A stretch of DNA of 64,000 nucleotides from Lwoffella lincolnii (GCF_002014765.1 NZ_MUYT01000001.1:220278-284277), one strand, 5' to 3'. Positions 17,529 to 26,828 are shown, numbered from the stretch's first letter. Notes: generated by a model not told the origin, from the sequence alone. Program-made: numbers and translations.

Positions 17529-19967
17529 CTACCCACGCTCATCATCTTGCCATTGTTTTAATTGTTTAATAATCCGCCCTTGCAGACAGTGTTTACTTAG
17601 GTTGCCTTTTTTGTTTGTGTTGCTGTAGGGCATTTGGGTCAAAAGTGTCATGGCTTCGCTGATATGACTGACCGCATGGATAACAAATTGCCCTGTTGAT
17701 ACTGCGTGTATCACACGGTCATCTAGCATAAGGTCGGTGATGTTGGCTTTTGGAATGATGACGCCTTGAATGACATCTGTGCTGTTGATGCCATCTTGAA
17801 TCAGCAAATTGTCAGCGGTTGGTCGGTGGTTGACACTGGCGGATTGCTGTTGACACAAATCAAAAAAACTCTCGATTTTCTCATTAATTCCCCCAACCGC
17901 TTGTACATCGCCCATCTGGTTCATAGAGCCTGTTACCGCAATGCCCTGATAGATGGCAATTTGCCCCAATGATGACAGCAAAGCACAAGCTTGGGCTAGG
18001 GTGGCACTGTCGCCGTCTATTTCACCATAGTTTTGTTCAACTGCCAGTGATGCACTGAAGTTTAATGGACAAAATGGGCTAAATGTGCTTTTTAAAAAAT
18101 GGCTCATGATTAACATGCCCTTAGCATGCAAATCACCACCCAACTCAACTTCACGTTCGATATCAATGATATCACCATGCCCAACATGTGGCTCTATCAC
18201 CGCCGTTAGCTGTATTGGCATACCAAACTGGGTATTGGCATGGTCAATCACCGTTAAGGCATTGATGCGTCCTATCAGCCAACCTTGCGTATTTAAATTT
18301 TGCTGACCTTGAATAATGTCTTGCCAATATAAAGATTTGAGATAATCAGCTTGCTGTGCTTGAGCCTTAATTGCTTCAATAACATCATGGGCTTCGATGA
18401 CATCATGGGTTTTGATGACATTGTCTGCTTGGATTTGGGGGGTGTTTTTAGTTTGGTTAAAACGGCTGTTATCGTGATTGGTGGTCATCAAAGTGGTCAT
18501 CAAACTGGCTTGGATAAGGCGGTCTAGTTTATCCATATGCACCAGTAAGCGATTGTGTCCACTTAATCGCACAAAATGACGATATAACTGCCAAATGGCA
18601 TCGGTTGCCATGGTTGATATGGGGGTTGATTGAGCATCATTTACCGTGTGTTGATGGATATTTAAAGCATTTAACTGTTGATAAACCAGCTGAGCAAAGC
18701 CATTTTTGTGAGCTGTGGTTTGTGAGACTGTGTCATCAAATTCAGCACGCACGGTAAACAGACGAGCAAAACTTGGGTCGATTTCACATAACTCATCAAA
18801 TTCATCAGCTTCACCAATGGCAATCAATGTGACTGTCATGGGCAAAGTTTGTGGGGCGGTGGGATATGCCAGTGTGTGTGGGTATGTGGCGGTATGATAG
18901 TTAATGGGTAACCGTTCTGTGGTCAGCACATCATAAAGCCCTTGGCGTAAGCTTGGTTGTGCCAACAAATCCACCAATCGTATTAATAAAAACCCACCTT
19001 GCGACTTAAGTAGCTTGCCCATATGCCAATAAGCATGGCAATTTGTGTGGCAATGAGTCATATAAGGTGAATGGGGCAGACGTGTGGCGTTCATATCAGT
19101 CAGACTGTTGATGTCATTGGCTGTGTGTTGACTGATGCTTGGTTGATTGATGCTTGGTAAAACCACACCGCCAAGCACATCTAAGGGGGTTGCTGGTTGG
19201 GCGGTATGTATGGGTGGTGAATGCTCGGTCAATGGAGATAAATAAATAAAAAATCGCTGTTTTATCTGTTCTGTTTTTGGCATTGCATTTGGCATCATTG
19301 GTGAATGTTCAATGCTCTGTTGCATGGTTTTGATAAACCTTTGCCATGATGGTGTTGGCAGTGATTCTGCCAACGTTTTTAGGCATATGAAGATGGCATC
19401 ATCTGCTAATGGCGTGTGAGCATCTTGTGATGGGTAAACAGACAAATGTTGCCAAAATTTATTTAAGTTCTGCTGTAATGATAAATGGGTTTTATGGGTG
19501 ATGGGCAAATGATGAATGGTAAAGGGTGATTGTGTGTCGATAAAGGCCACAAATGACAGTGGTGGGCAATGATTGGCATGAGTTCTTAGCCATGCTTTAA
19601 TAAATGCACTTTTGCCCATGCCATGGGTGCCTAATAACAGAGTATGGGCATGGATTTGTATGGGTTTTTTATCAGCAGGTAAGTCAAATGATTGACAGTG
19701 ATGTGCGTGTAACTGATGTGCGTGTAACTTATGCGTGTGTAATTGGGTCATCAGCGTTAAGGCATTGGTTATCCTTGGTTGAGCAAATAAGGGATTATTT
19801 GCTAAATTGAGCGTGTCTGTTTTTGGCTGATTGGTTGTTGGCTTAGTTGTTGGCTTAAAAGCGGTTTGGTCTGTTGTGATATTGAGTAAATCGCTGACAG
19901 CAACTTGGTGAGTTTTTGTGTTTAGATGGGAGTTGGTGGGGTGTTGATTTATAAAACATTGATTCAT
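17529..19967 (-). CDS. LonB-like AAA+ protease
   Basis: ATP-dependent serine protease of the Lon superfamily with a divergent N-terminal half. Seen: Walker A GTHGMGKS at residues 113-120, an AAA lid region with RLVDLLAQPSLRQGLYDVL, and a C-terminal Lon protease domain with Ser654 in GDSATLAQACALLS and Lys697 in GGINEKIESFF. The 43-residue Ser-Lys spacing is the same as in E. coli Lon. The long N-terminus is rich in His, Thr and Asn (LHTHKLHAHQLHAHH), and there is a short duplicated stretch HDVIEAHDVIEA. This layout matches gammaproteobacterial proteins annotated as Lon-related putative ATP-dependent protease, whose substrates are unknown. It is divergent from lpxK. Confidence 0.87.
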   Translation of the reverse strand: MNQCFINQHPTNSHLNTKTHQVAVSDLLNITTDQTAFKPTTKPTTNQPKTDTLNLANNPLFAQPRITNALTLMTQLHTHKLHAHQLHAHHCQSFDLPADKKPIQIHAHTLLLGTHGMGKSAFIKAWLRTHANHCPPLSFVAFIDTQSPFTIHHLPITHKTHLSLQQNLNKFWQHLSVYPSQDAHTPLADDAIFICLKTLAESLPTPSWQRFIKTMQQSIEHSPMMPNAMPKTEQIKQRFFIYLSPLTEHSPPIHTAQPATPLDVLGGVVLPSINQPSISQHTANDINSLTDMNATRLPHSPYMTHCHTNCHAYWHMGKLLKSQGGFLLIRLVDLLAQPSLRQGLYDVLTTERLPINYHTATYPHTLAYPTAPQTLPMTVTLIAIGEADEFDELCEIDPSFARLFTVRAEFDDTVSQTTAHKNGFAQLVYQQLNALNIHQHTVNDAQSTPISTMATDAIWQLYRHFVRLSGHNRLLVHMDKLDRLIQASLMTTLMTTNHDNSRFNQTKNTPQIQADNVIKTHDVIEAHDVIEAIKAQAQQADYLKSLYWQDIIQGQQNLNTQGWLIGRINALTVIDHANTQFGMPIQLTAVIEPHVGHGDIIDIEREVELGGDLHAKGMLIMSHFLKSTFSPFCPLNFSASLAVEQNYGEIDGDSATLAQACALLSSLGQIAIYQGIAVTGSMNQMGDVQAVGGINEKIESFFDLCQQQSASVNHRPTADNLLIQDGINSTDVIQGVIIPKANITDLMLDDRVIHAVSTGQFVIHAVSHISEAMTLLTQMPYSNTNKKGNLSKHCLQGRIIKQLKQWQDDERG

Positions 19968-20000
19968 GGTGATGGAGTCATGTCAAGGTGGTCTTTAAAA

Positions 20001-20029
20001 TTGTTCTATCAGAAGCAATTTAGTATGAT
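20001..20029 (+). promoter_or_regulatory. Candidate promoter of lpxK
   Basis: TTGTTC at 20001-20006 and TATGAT at 20024-20029 with a 17-bp spacer, 48 bp before the lpxK ATG. The -35 match is only moderate. Confidence 0.4.
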
Positions 20030-20076
20030 AAAATTTTTACCATGATAGCACATACTCACAAAGTCAGAGCCCATTT

Positions 20077-21255
20077 ATGTCGTTAGAAAGTGTGTTTACC
20101 CGTGCATGGCAACAACAGTCAGCATGGTTGTGGGGTCTTGCTCCTTTAAGTTGGTTTTATGGCGGTTTGTTTAAGTTAAACAAATTTTGCCATGACTGTG
20201 GCATTAAGGCGGTGTATCATGCCCCAGTTCCCGTCATTGTTATTGGCAACATCAATGTGGGTGGCAGTGGTAAAACACCTTTTATCATCGCTTTGATTGA
20301 GTATTTACACAAGTTAGGCTTAACCATTGGTGTCATCAGCCGTGGTTATGGTGGACAAGTGGATAAAATGCCATTGTTGGTAACAACAGATAGCTCCCCT
20401 GACGTGGTGGGTGATGAACCTGCCTTAATCGTACGACAAACAGGTGTGGCGATGGCGGTATGTCCTAACCGACAACAGGCGATTGAGTTGTTGCTTGAGC
20501 ATCATGCTGATATTAGGCTGATTTTATCTGATGATGGGTTACAGCATCATGCGTTGCATCGAGATGCTGAATGGATAGTGGTGGATGTGGTGCGTGGTTT
20601 TGGTAATCGCCAACTGTTGCCCATGGGATATCTGCGTGAGCCTGTCAGTCGGTTACTTGATGATGTTGGTATGGACAATGCTGGCATACAAACAGAGCTG
20701 TTGTTTCATGTGACGGGTTTAGATGGTAACCTTAAATATCACATCACACAACTTGCCCCTAATTTGCACGCATTGCCTTATTTAAGCCAAACCAGCCCCT
20801 TGGCAAATATCCCCACCATGACGTTATGCACTGATAACGTGATAAGCTTGAGTGCTTGGGCAAGTCATCATGCTTGGGAAACACAGATGAATGATGATGG
20901 GCAATGTTTGCAAGCACAAGCGGTGATTGCCATGACAGGGATTGGTTATCCAAAGCGATTTTTTAATAGCCTAAGCAAATTAGGTTTTTCAATCACCCCC
21001 GTGATTTTGCCTGACCACCATCAATATGTCATGACAGATTTTATTAAATTAAATCACCTACCTAAATTACCCATCATTGTAACCACAAAAGATGCCATAA
21101 AAATCTTTACGCTATTTCATCACATGACTGATGATGAGCGTCAATTTTGGGAAAATTGGCAACAGCGAATTTGGGTATTGCCCATCACCGCTGATTTATC
21201 CACAGCGGTTTATCAACGATTGCATCAACAATTACAAGCATTGGCGATTTTGTAA
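20077..21255 (+). CDS. lpxK: Tetraacyldisaccharide 4'-kinase
   Basis: Phosphorylates the 4' position of the lipid A disaccharide at the inner membrane. Seen: the N-terminal membrane-proximal helix (WLWGLAPLSWFYGGLF), a P-loop-like VGGSGKTPFIIAL at about residues 64-76, VISRGYGG, VGDEPALIV and LSDDGLQHHALHRDAEWIVVD (DDGLQH is the catalytic-region signature). The length of 392 aa is somewhat above the usual 330 or so, with an insertion near residues 205-260. The common msbA partner is not upstream; kdsB follows at 76 bp, keeping the lipid A/Kdo theme. Confidence 0.95.
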   Translation: MSLESVFTRAWQQQSAWLWGLAPLSWFYGGLFKLNKFCHDCGIKAVYHAPVPVIVIGNINVGGSGKTPFIIALIEYLHKLGLTIGVISRGYGGQVDKMPLLVTTDSSPDVVGDEPALIVRQTGVAMAVCPNRQQAIELLLEHHADIRLILSDDGLQHHALHRDAEWIVVDVVRGFGNRQLLPMGYLREPVSRLLDDVGMDNAGIQTELLFHVTGLDGNLKYHITQLAPNLHALPYLSQTSPLANIPTMTLCTDNVISLSAWASHHAWETQMNDDGQCLQAQAVIAMTGIGYPKRFFNSLSKLGFSITPVILPDHHQYVMTDFIKLNHLPKLPIIVTTKDAIKIFTLFHHMTDDERQFWENWQQRIWVLPITADLSTAVYQRLHQQLQALAIL

Positions 21256-21331
21256 CATGACTGACATCGCCTGCATGATGCCCTTGTCACATCATCCGAC
21301 GTTTGGCGTGAAACATTTAGGAAAATAACAC

Positions 21332-22189
21332 ATGACCACCACCACACCCAGTCCAAATACTCAAAAGACGCATCACAAGACGCATATTGTGATTCCTGCA
21401 CGCCATAAAAGCAGTCGTTTGCCAGGAAAGCCATTATTGCCCATTCATGGTAAACCCATGATTTTATGGGTGGCTCAAAAAGCAAGTTTGGCAACCTTTG
21501 CAGATGATTTGACCATTGCCACCGATGACAAACGCATTGCTGATGTGTGCAGGCATGCAGGTTATGATGTGCTGATGACCGATGTTAATCATGCGTCAGG
21601 CACGGACAGACTGGCTGAGGTGGTTACCATCAAAGGCTGGGCAGATGATGACATTGTGATAAATATGCAGGGTGATGAGCCGTTAGTACCTCCGTTACTC
21701 CTTGAACAGACCAAAAATTTATTGCTAAAAAGCCACGATGCGGTCATGGCGACTTTGTGTGAGCCCATTCATTCATATGAAGAATTGATGCGTCCATCTG
21801 TGGTTAAAGTGGTGGCTGATAAACATAACCATGCCTTGTATTTTAGCCGTGCTGGCATTCCTTGTGACCGAGAACACGCCTTGGCAATGGTCAATAATCG
21901 CCAAACCTCAAATGCTCAAACCCCAGAATTTCAAGCTCAAAAAGCCCCAACCCATGCCTATCGTCATTTGGGTTTATATGCGTATCGGGTTGCCATGCTC
22001 AAAGCATTTGGTGGTTGGCAAATGGGCATGCTTGAGCAGTTAGAAGCCCTAGAACAGCTTAGGGTATTAGAACAAGGAAAAAAGATAGCGATTGACATTG
22101 CCTTAACCAGCTTACCTGCTGGTGTGGACACGCAAGCTGACTTGGATAGACTCAATCAGTTACCACTGACAGCATTTGGTGGTGTGTGA
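21332..22189 (+). CDS. kdsB: 3-deoxy-manno-octulosonate cytidylyltransferase
   Basis: Activates Kdo as CMP-Kdo for lipopolysaccharide or lipooligosaccharide core synthesis. Seen: nucleotidyltransferase start VIPARHKSSRLPGKPL, then VNHASGTDRLAEV, NMQGDEPLVPP and YFSRAGIPCDRE, HLGLYAYR, all conserved in KdsB. The length of 285 aa includes a small insertion near residues 187-205 (NAQTPEFQAQKAPTHAY). The stop codon is directly followed by the holB ATG with no gap. Confidence 0.96.
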   Translation: MTTTTPSPNTQKTHHKTHIVIPARHKSSRLPGKPLLPIHGKPMILWVAQKASLATFADDLTIATDDKRIADVCRHAGYDVLMTDVNHASGTDRLAEVVTIKGWADDDIVINMQGDEPLVPPLLLEQTKNLLLKSHDAVMATLCEPIHSYEELMRPSVVKVVADKHNHALYFSRAGIPCDREHALAMVNNRQTSNAQTPEFQAQKAPTHAYRHLGLYAYRVAMLKAFGGWQMGMLEQLEALEQLRVLEQGKKIAIDIALTSLPAGVDTQADLDRLNQLPLTAFGGV

Positions 22190-23296
22190 ATGACGCCTAC
22201 AGATAAGATGGTGCGTGGTGATGACTTAGGTTCACAAGCATTTGTAACACAATTACCATGGCAACAACCACTATGGCAACGGCTGACGAGTAAATTCTTG
22301 ACCAATGATGGCCTACCACATGCCATATTGGCAGGGGGGCGAACAGGCATTGGTAAACGTGCGTTTGTATGGCGGTGGGTGGCATGGCAGTTGTGCCAAA
22401 ACAAAGCCACATCACCACAGATGGCTTGTGGTCATTGTCAAAGTTGTCAATGGTTGCAGGCAGGTAATCATCCAAATTTGCGAGTATTACCAAGCGACTC
22501 ATTGCCCATTGCCCATACTGACACATCTGACAAGCGTGTTTATGCTGATGGTACTGGTATCAAAGTTGATGATATCCGCAGTATCCAAGATTTTGCCAAT
22601 CAAGGCAGTCAAGGCTTGCGTATCATGGTGTTTGTCCATGCAGAAAACATGACCGTGGCAGCCGCCAATGCGTTATTAAAAACGCTAGAAGAACCCAACC
22701 CCCACACACAGCTGATATTAATCAGCGACCAACCAAGCAAACTGTTGCCCACCATTCGCAGTCGCACACAAGCATTGCCTTTATCGAACATTCCTTTATC
22801 TGTTGCCAAAGCATACGTTTCGACTGCTTTGGCTGATAAAACCGACGCACAGATAAGCCAACTGCTCACCTTAACAGACAATGCCCCAATGGCGGCAATT
22901 GAGTTGGCACAAAAACGCTGGTATCAGATGCAATCTGAGTGGCTTGGTACTTGGCAAGCACTGGCCAGCCAAAAACGCACCCCTGTGCAGGCAAGTGATT
23001 ATTGGCAAAGTCATCTGCCCTTAATGGAATTTATTGAGCTGTCGTTAATGATGCTTGTTGCGATACAAAAATGGCAATCACAACCATGGCAATCACAACA
23101 AAAGGCCCAACATCAGCCAGACGAGATGAATATTGGCATTGATTTATCAAACATACATCTGCAAAACATGCCAAGCTTTACTGCCACCATGATGTTACAA
23201 AACCAACTGTATGACATGCAACGGTCTTTAAGGCAAAATGTGCAAGATAAAATTATCTATGATGCCTTGATGCAAAAGCTTGCCCAATTATGGTAA
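22190..23296 (+). CDS. holB: DNA polymerase III delta-prime subunit
   Basis: Clamp-loader subunit that, with DnaX and delta, opens and closes the beta clamp. Seen: a degenerate P-loop region (AGGRTGIGKRAFVWRWVAW), a zinc module with CQNKATSPQMACGHCQSCQW, the GIKVDDIRSIQDFANQ block, NALLKTLEEPNPHTQLILI and IRSRTQAL, the sensor 1 and SRC-like arginine motif here reading RSRTQ. 368 aa, slightly longer than the E. coli protein. It starts at the base after kdsB ends and is followed by pilZ, an order also seen in Pseudomonas. Confidence 0.94.
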   Translation: MTPTDKMVRGDDLGSQAFVTQLPWQQPLWQRLTSKFLTNDGLPHAILAGGRTGIGKRAFVWRWVAWQLCQNKATSPQMACGHCQSCQWLQAGNHPNLRVLPSDSLPIAHTDTSDKRVYADGTGIKVDDIRSIQDFANQGSQGLRIMVFVHAENMTVAAANALLKTLEEPNPHTQLILISDQPSKLLPTIRSRTQALPLSNIPLSVAKAYVSTALADKTDAQISQLLTLTDNAPMAAIELAQKRWYQMQSEWLGTWQALASQKRTPVQASDYWQSHLPLMEFIELSLMMLVAIQKWQSQPWQSQQKAQHQPDEMNIGIDLSNIHLQNMPSFTATMMLQNQLYDMQRSLRQNVQDKIIYDALMQKLAQLW

Positions 23297-23343
23297 GCTT
23301 ATGACTGATTTCATCACTGATGTATGGACTAGGAGACACTTTT

Positions 23344-23697
23344 ATGGCAATGCCAGGTCGTGGTGGTGCAGGTATTTTAACCTGTAACATTCAAAATATT
23401 GACGTACTTTATACCAGTTATTTGCCCTTTATTGAACGTGGGGCAATTTTTGTTCCCAGTGACCGCCAACACCAATTAGGGCAAGAGCTGTTTGTGGCGT
23501 TTACCTTACCCGGCTCAAGCGAGCGTATTCCTTTAAATGGTAAAGTGGTGTGGCTTAATCAAAAACCCAGTGCAGGTCGTCCAGCAGGCTTTGCCATTCA
23601 ATTTGGCAATGATGTCATCGGGCAGCAGATGAAAAATGAAGTTGAACGCCTATTGGCAGGTAAGTTGGATTCCCAACAGACAACGTATACCATGTAG
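23344..23697 (+). CDS. pilZ: PilZ-domain type IV pilus protein
   Basis: Small cytoplasmic PilZ-fold protein needed for type IV pilus assembly in several genera. Seen: about 117 residues with FVPSDRQHQLGQELFVAFTLPGS, IPLNGKVVWLNQ and RPAGFAIQFG, the typical beta-barrel blocks. It lacks the N-terminal RxxxR and the DxSxxG motif used to bind cyclic di-GMP, as expected for the pilus PilZ subtype. I chose the ATG at 23344 since AGGAG lies eight bases upstream. It follows holB by 47 bp, the Pseudomonas-like order. Confidence 0.9.
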   Translation: MAMPGRGGAGILTCNIQNIDVLYTSYLPFIERGAIFVPSDRQHQLGQELFVAFTLPGSSERIPLNGKVVWLNQKPSAGRPAGFAIQFGNDVIGQQMKNEVERLLAGKLDSQQTTYTM

Positions 23698-23720
23698 CGT
23701 TTGGTTTATCCAACTTGATG

Positions 23721-23776
23721 CACATTTAGCCCCAATAAACATTAGGACATGTCTTAATATGCCGTGGCTAAATGTG
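23721..23776. repeat. 11-bp perfect inverted repeat between pilZ and the RDD gene
   Basis: CACATTTAGCC (23721-23731) is complementary to GGCTAAATGTG (23766-23776) with a 34-bp loop, in the gap between two convergent genes. There is no T-run after the right arm, so it is a poor intrinsic terminator. Confidence 0.6.
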
Positions 23777-23841
23777 GCTAACTTTGAATTTAACTTCTAA
23801 AAAATCTAACTTCTAAATATGGTTGGGTATGGCATGGTGTG

Positions 23842-24273
23842 TTAGCTGGCTTTGACAACCACGGTTTTCGCCATTTTATCGTGCCAGCTTTGGTTTTTCT
23901 TGTCAAAAATCACCCAAAAATAACCCAAGCAAAACACCACTGCCGAGACGAGATAGCCAAAGTAACGAATGATGCCCTGAGTGGGGGTGATGTGATTGCC
24001 TGTTTTTTCATCTAATACTTTAAGGTTAAATATCAGCTTGCCTGGTGTGCCAGCAAACTTTATCCACATAAACACAGACCCCACAAAGGGCAATACCGTA
24101 TTTATTAAAAAATCAATCACGCCTAAATATAAGCTTTCAGACGTAAAATAAGCGTCACCATAGATGGCATACATGATGGGGAAAATGACCAACATCATGA
24201 TGATGGCGTCTATGATGGTTGCCAACAGCCTAACACCAAAGCCAGCATAGGTGTAATGAGTGTTATCATTCAT
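23842..24273 (-). CDS. RDD-family membrane protein
   Basis: Small polytopic inner-membrane protein; the RDD family is mostly of unknown function and some members affect ion tolerance. Seen: in 143 aa, three hydrophobic segments (about residues 13-37, 52-72 and 100-125), the family pattern with YAGFGVRLLATIIDAIIM near the start (Arg and Asp in the first segment), and GTPGKLIFNLKVLDEKTG between segments 2 and 3. AAGGAG lies 11 bases before the ATG. It faces pilZ convergently and prfA divergently. Confidence 0.88.
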   Translation of the reverse strand: MNDNTHYTYAGFGVRLLATIIDAIIMMLVIFPIMYAIYGDAYFTSESLYLGVIDFLINTVLPFVGSVFMWIKFAGTPGKLIFNLKVLDEKTGNHITPTQGIIRYFGYLVSAVVFCLGYFWVIFDKKNQSWHDKMAKTVVVKAS

Positions 24274-24618
24274 ATCGTTTAATTCTCCTTAAGTAATCGA
24301 ACCGATTCGATGTTGTTCTTGAAGTTGTTTTTGAAGTTGTTTTGGGTGTGTTGCCACAGTTTGGTTTTGCGACAATGAAAAAAACGTTAAAAACCATCAA
24401 TTTGAGCTGAATAATATCGCATAATTATCAAGCTTGGCAACAAGTCAAATAATAAAAATCAGCAGATGCGGTAAAATTATGGCAAAATAGCATGTTGAAC
24501 AAAAACAGCATGTCTAAACAATGAGTGTCATGCGATGGTCATGCGCTGACTGAAACGCTGACTGACAATTGCTGACTGACATTTTATGTAATGACAATTT
24601 ATGGCTTAATGAGAAATT
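24274..24618. other. Divergent region between the RDD gene and prfA
   Basis: 345 bp with no convincing gene. It should carry promoters for both flanking genes. Seen: a duplicated TTGAAGTTGTTTT near 24318-24343 and three CTGACTGA-containing units at 24545-24583. No hairpin or conserved RNA motif was recognised. Confidence 0.55.
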
Positions 24619-25701
24619 ATGAAAGCATCTTTACGAGAAAGCCTTGACCAAATGATTGACCGCTATGAAGAAGTTACCCATTTGTTATCAGATCCTGATG
24701 TCATCAACGACAATGCCAAATTCCGTGATTTATCCGTAGAGCATAGCGAGCTGACCGACATCACCCATCTTTGGCAACGCTACCGACAAACTGAAGCTGA
24801 CTTGACCACTGCCCACGAGATGCTAGATGACCCAGACATGAAGCAGATGGCACAAGAAGAGATTGAGAATGCCAAAGCACAGCTTGCCAGTATTGAAGAA
24901 AAACTTAACGTCATGTTATTGCCCAAAGACCCCAACGATAAAGTACCAGCGTTTTTAGAGATTAGAGCAGGCACAGGTGGTGATGAAGCGGCGATTTTTA
25001 GTGGTGATTTGTTCCGCATGTATGAACGCTATGCCCAATCACAAGGCTGGCAGGTGGAAATACTGTCTACCAACGAAGGTGAGCATGGCGGTTATAAAGA
25101 AATCATCAGCCGAATATCAGGCACTGATGTGTATGGTCGCTTAAAATTTGAAAGTGGGGCTCATCGTGTGCAACGTGTGCCAGAAACCGAAAGCCAAGGG
25201 CGAGTACACACATCAGCATGTACTGTGGCAGTCATGCCTGAAGTTGAGATTGATGACAGTGTGGACTTAAACCCAGCTGACATCAAAATGGATACGTTTC
25301 GCTCCAGTGGGGCAGGGGGGCAACATGTCAATACCACAGACTCAGCGGTACGATTAACGCACATTCCCACAGGCACGGTGGTAGAATGCCAACAAGAACG
25401 CAGTCAGCACAAAAACCGTGATAAAGCCATGAAAATGCTGGTGGCAAAAATTCAGCAAGACAAAGTACAAAAACAAGTCGATGCGGCAAGTAGCTTACGC
25501 CGTAATTTGGTTGGTAGTGGCGATCGCAGTGAACGCATTCGCACCTATAACTTTCCCCAAGGACGCATGACCGACCATCGCATCAATCTGACTTTATATA
25601 AATTAGATGCCATCATGGAAGGAGATTTAACTGAGCTTTTAGACAGCCTATTGCGTGAACATCAAGCTGATTTGATGGCGAGTGTGAGTGGCGAGAATTG
25701 A
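24619..25701 (+). CDS. prfA: Peptide chain release factor 1
   Basis: Terminates translation at UAA and UAG. Seen: the anticodon-mimic region ending before the catalytic loop RSSGAGGQHVNTTDSAVRLTH (GGQ coordinates peptidyl-tRNA hydrolysis), EIRAGTGGDEAAIFSGDLFRMY, and the C-terminal YNFPQGRMTDHRINLTLYKL. Length 360 aa is standard. The hemA and prmC genes often found beside prfA are not adjacent; downstream is a short A/T-rich patch. Confidence 0.97.
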   Translation: MKASLRESLDQMIDRYEEVTHLLSDPDVINDNAKFRDLSVEHSELTDITHLWQRYRQTEADLTTAHEMLDDPDMKQMAQEEIENAKAQLASIEEKLNVMLLPKDPNDKVPAFLEIRAGTGGDEAAIFSGDLFRMYERYAQSQGWQVEILSTNEGEHGGYKEIISRISGTDVYGRLKFESGAHRVQRVPETESQGRVHTSACTVAVMPEVEIDDSVDLNPADIKMDTFRSSGAGGQHVNTTDSAVRLTHIPTGTVVECQQERSQHKNRDKAMKMLVAKIQQDKVQKQVDAASSLRRNLVGSGDRSERIRTYNFPQGRMTDHRINLTLYKLDAIMEGDLTELLDSLLREHQADLMASVSGEN

Positions 25702-25742
25702 GTGGCGAATAATTTGTAAATTAACTTTTTTGGATAATTGTT

Positions 25743-26228
25743 ATGGGTATGTATTGTGATTTGATTGCTTTACCAAGTGATAAAATTGATGATTATCTTA
25801 ATGATGAAGAATTTGAAAGTGATGATTATCCGACTTGCAGTTTGGATAAAATGTGGCACGGTTTAAATTTTATTTTAAATTCCATTAAAAATAATGAAAT
25901 AAACCATAAAGTGCTAGAATATGTGATTTTTGGTGAAGATTGTTTGAACCCAGAAGTTACCGAAGATGGCGATTTTCCAACCAATTATAATAAGGTAGAA
26001 ACCGTTAATCAATTAGCGGTTGAATTAAAAAAAATTAATTTTTTAGAATTGATTAAACAAGTAGATTTTAAAGAATTATCAAAAGCCGAAATTTATCCAA
26101 ATGTTTGGGACGATGACAGTGAAATTGATGATATTAAAGAAGGTTTGCAAGATTATTTTGCCAATCTTGTTAAATTTTATCAAATAGCATCAGATAAAAG
26201 CTATGTGGTTTTATCATATATTGGATAA
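25743..26228 (+). CDS. DUF1877 (YfbM-like) protein
   Basis: Function unknown. Seen: 161 residues beginning MGMYCDLIALPSDKIDDYL, then SLDKMWHGLNFIL, a V(I/L)FGEDCL block, EIYPNVWDDDSEIDDI and a final VVLSYIG; these follow the block order of the E. coli YfbM family (MGM start, DKRWDFLHF, EIYPGV). It is strongly acidic and the codons are more A/T-rich than those of prfA and lysS, suggesting a separate origin. Proteins of this family often occur as isolated accessory genes, sometimes near toxin or immunity loci, but no toxin is visible here. The next gene, a lipoprotein, starts five bases after its stop. Confidence 0.8.
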   Translation: MGMYCDLIALPSDKIDDYLNDEEFESDDYPTCSLDKMWHGLNFILNSIKNNEINHKVLEYVIFGEDCLNPEVTEDGDFPTNYNKVETVNQLAVELKKINFLELIKQVDFKELSKAEIYPNVWDDDSEIDDIKEGLQDYFANLVKFYQIASDKSYVVLSYIG

Positions 26229-26233
26229 TCAAA

Positions 26234-26689
26234 ATGCTTAAAAAAATCCTTTACTTTTCGTTGATTGGTTTGCTATCGGCTTGTACCCAAAATCACTTGA
26301 CAATGGATAATAAAACAAATAACGAGACGCCAAAACCAATAAACCAAACCCTATTGGCTAATAAACCTTTAACTGCCAAAGACATCAAACACCCACAAGG
26401 CAAAACCGCAACCCCTAGCGAGATTGCCAAATGCCAAAGACAAGGTGAAAAAATTAGCCCACAAGGATTAGGATAATTTGATTTTTGTGTGGTGGAATTT
26501 ACCGACAAAGAAAAAGTGTGTACGGACGGTAGTCAATGCCAAGCAGGGCGGTGTGTTACTGATGGACAATCTTTTGATGATGAAGTTGGCACACTTGTCA
26601 AAGGCGTATGCCCAAGCAATAATGTGCCATTTGGTTGTTATGGCACGGTCAATAAAGGTCAATTTGGTGGGTTTTTGTGTGTGGATTAA
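26234..26689 (+). pseudogene. Cysteine-rich lipoprotein gene interrupted by an in-frame TAA
   Basis: The first part (80 aa) has a lipoprotein signal ending LLSAC with the lipobox Cys at residue 17, then a Thr/Lys/Pro-rich region ending GEKISPQGLG before TAA at 26474-26476. The same frame continues without another stop (FDFCVVEFTDKEKVC ... GGFLCVD) to TAA at 26687-26689, encoding a conserved-looking domain with seven more cysteines. The join QGLG-stop-FDFCVVEF reads as one ancestral protein of about 151 residues broken by one nonsense codon. If real, only the short N-terminal lipopeptide is made. A sequencing error or stop-codon readthrough are alternatives. Function is not recognised. Confidence 0.75.
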
Positions 26690-26712
26690 CAAAATACAAC
26701 CAAGCTAAATCG

Positions 26713-26778
26713 CAAGGTGTGTATTATGCACCAATTTTTAGAAAAATAGTTAATTATGGTGCGTGATACGCACCTTAC
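26713..26778. repeat. Paired palindromic repeat (MITE-like)
   Basis: AAGGTGTGTATTATGCACCA and TGGTGCGTGATACGCACCTT are inverted copies (17 of 20 positions complementary), 22 bp apart, and each arm is itself nearly palindromic around GGTGCGT/ACGCACC. The GGTGCGTxATACGCACC core resembles widely scattered bacterial intergenic repeats. It sits 51 bp before lysS at the edge of the A/T-rich patch. No transposase is nearby. Confidence 0.7.
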
Positions 26779-26828
26779 ACTTATTTAAACAAACAATTTA
26801 ATTTTTAAATTTAACTAAGGTTTTAATT

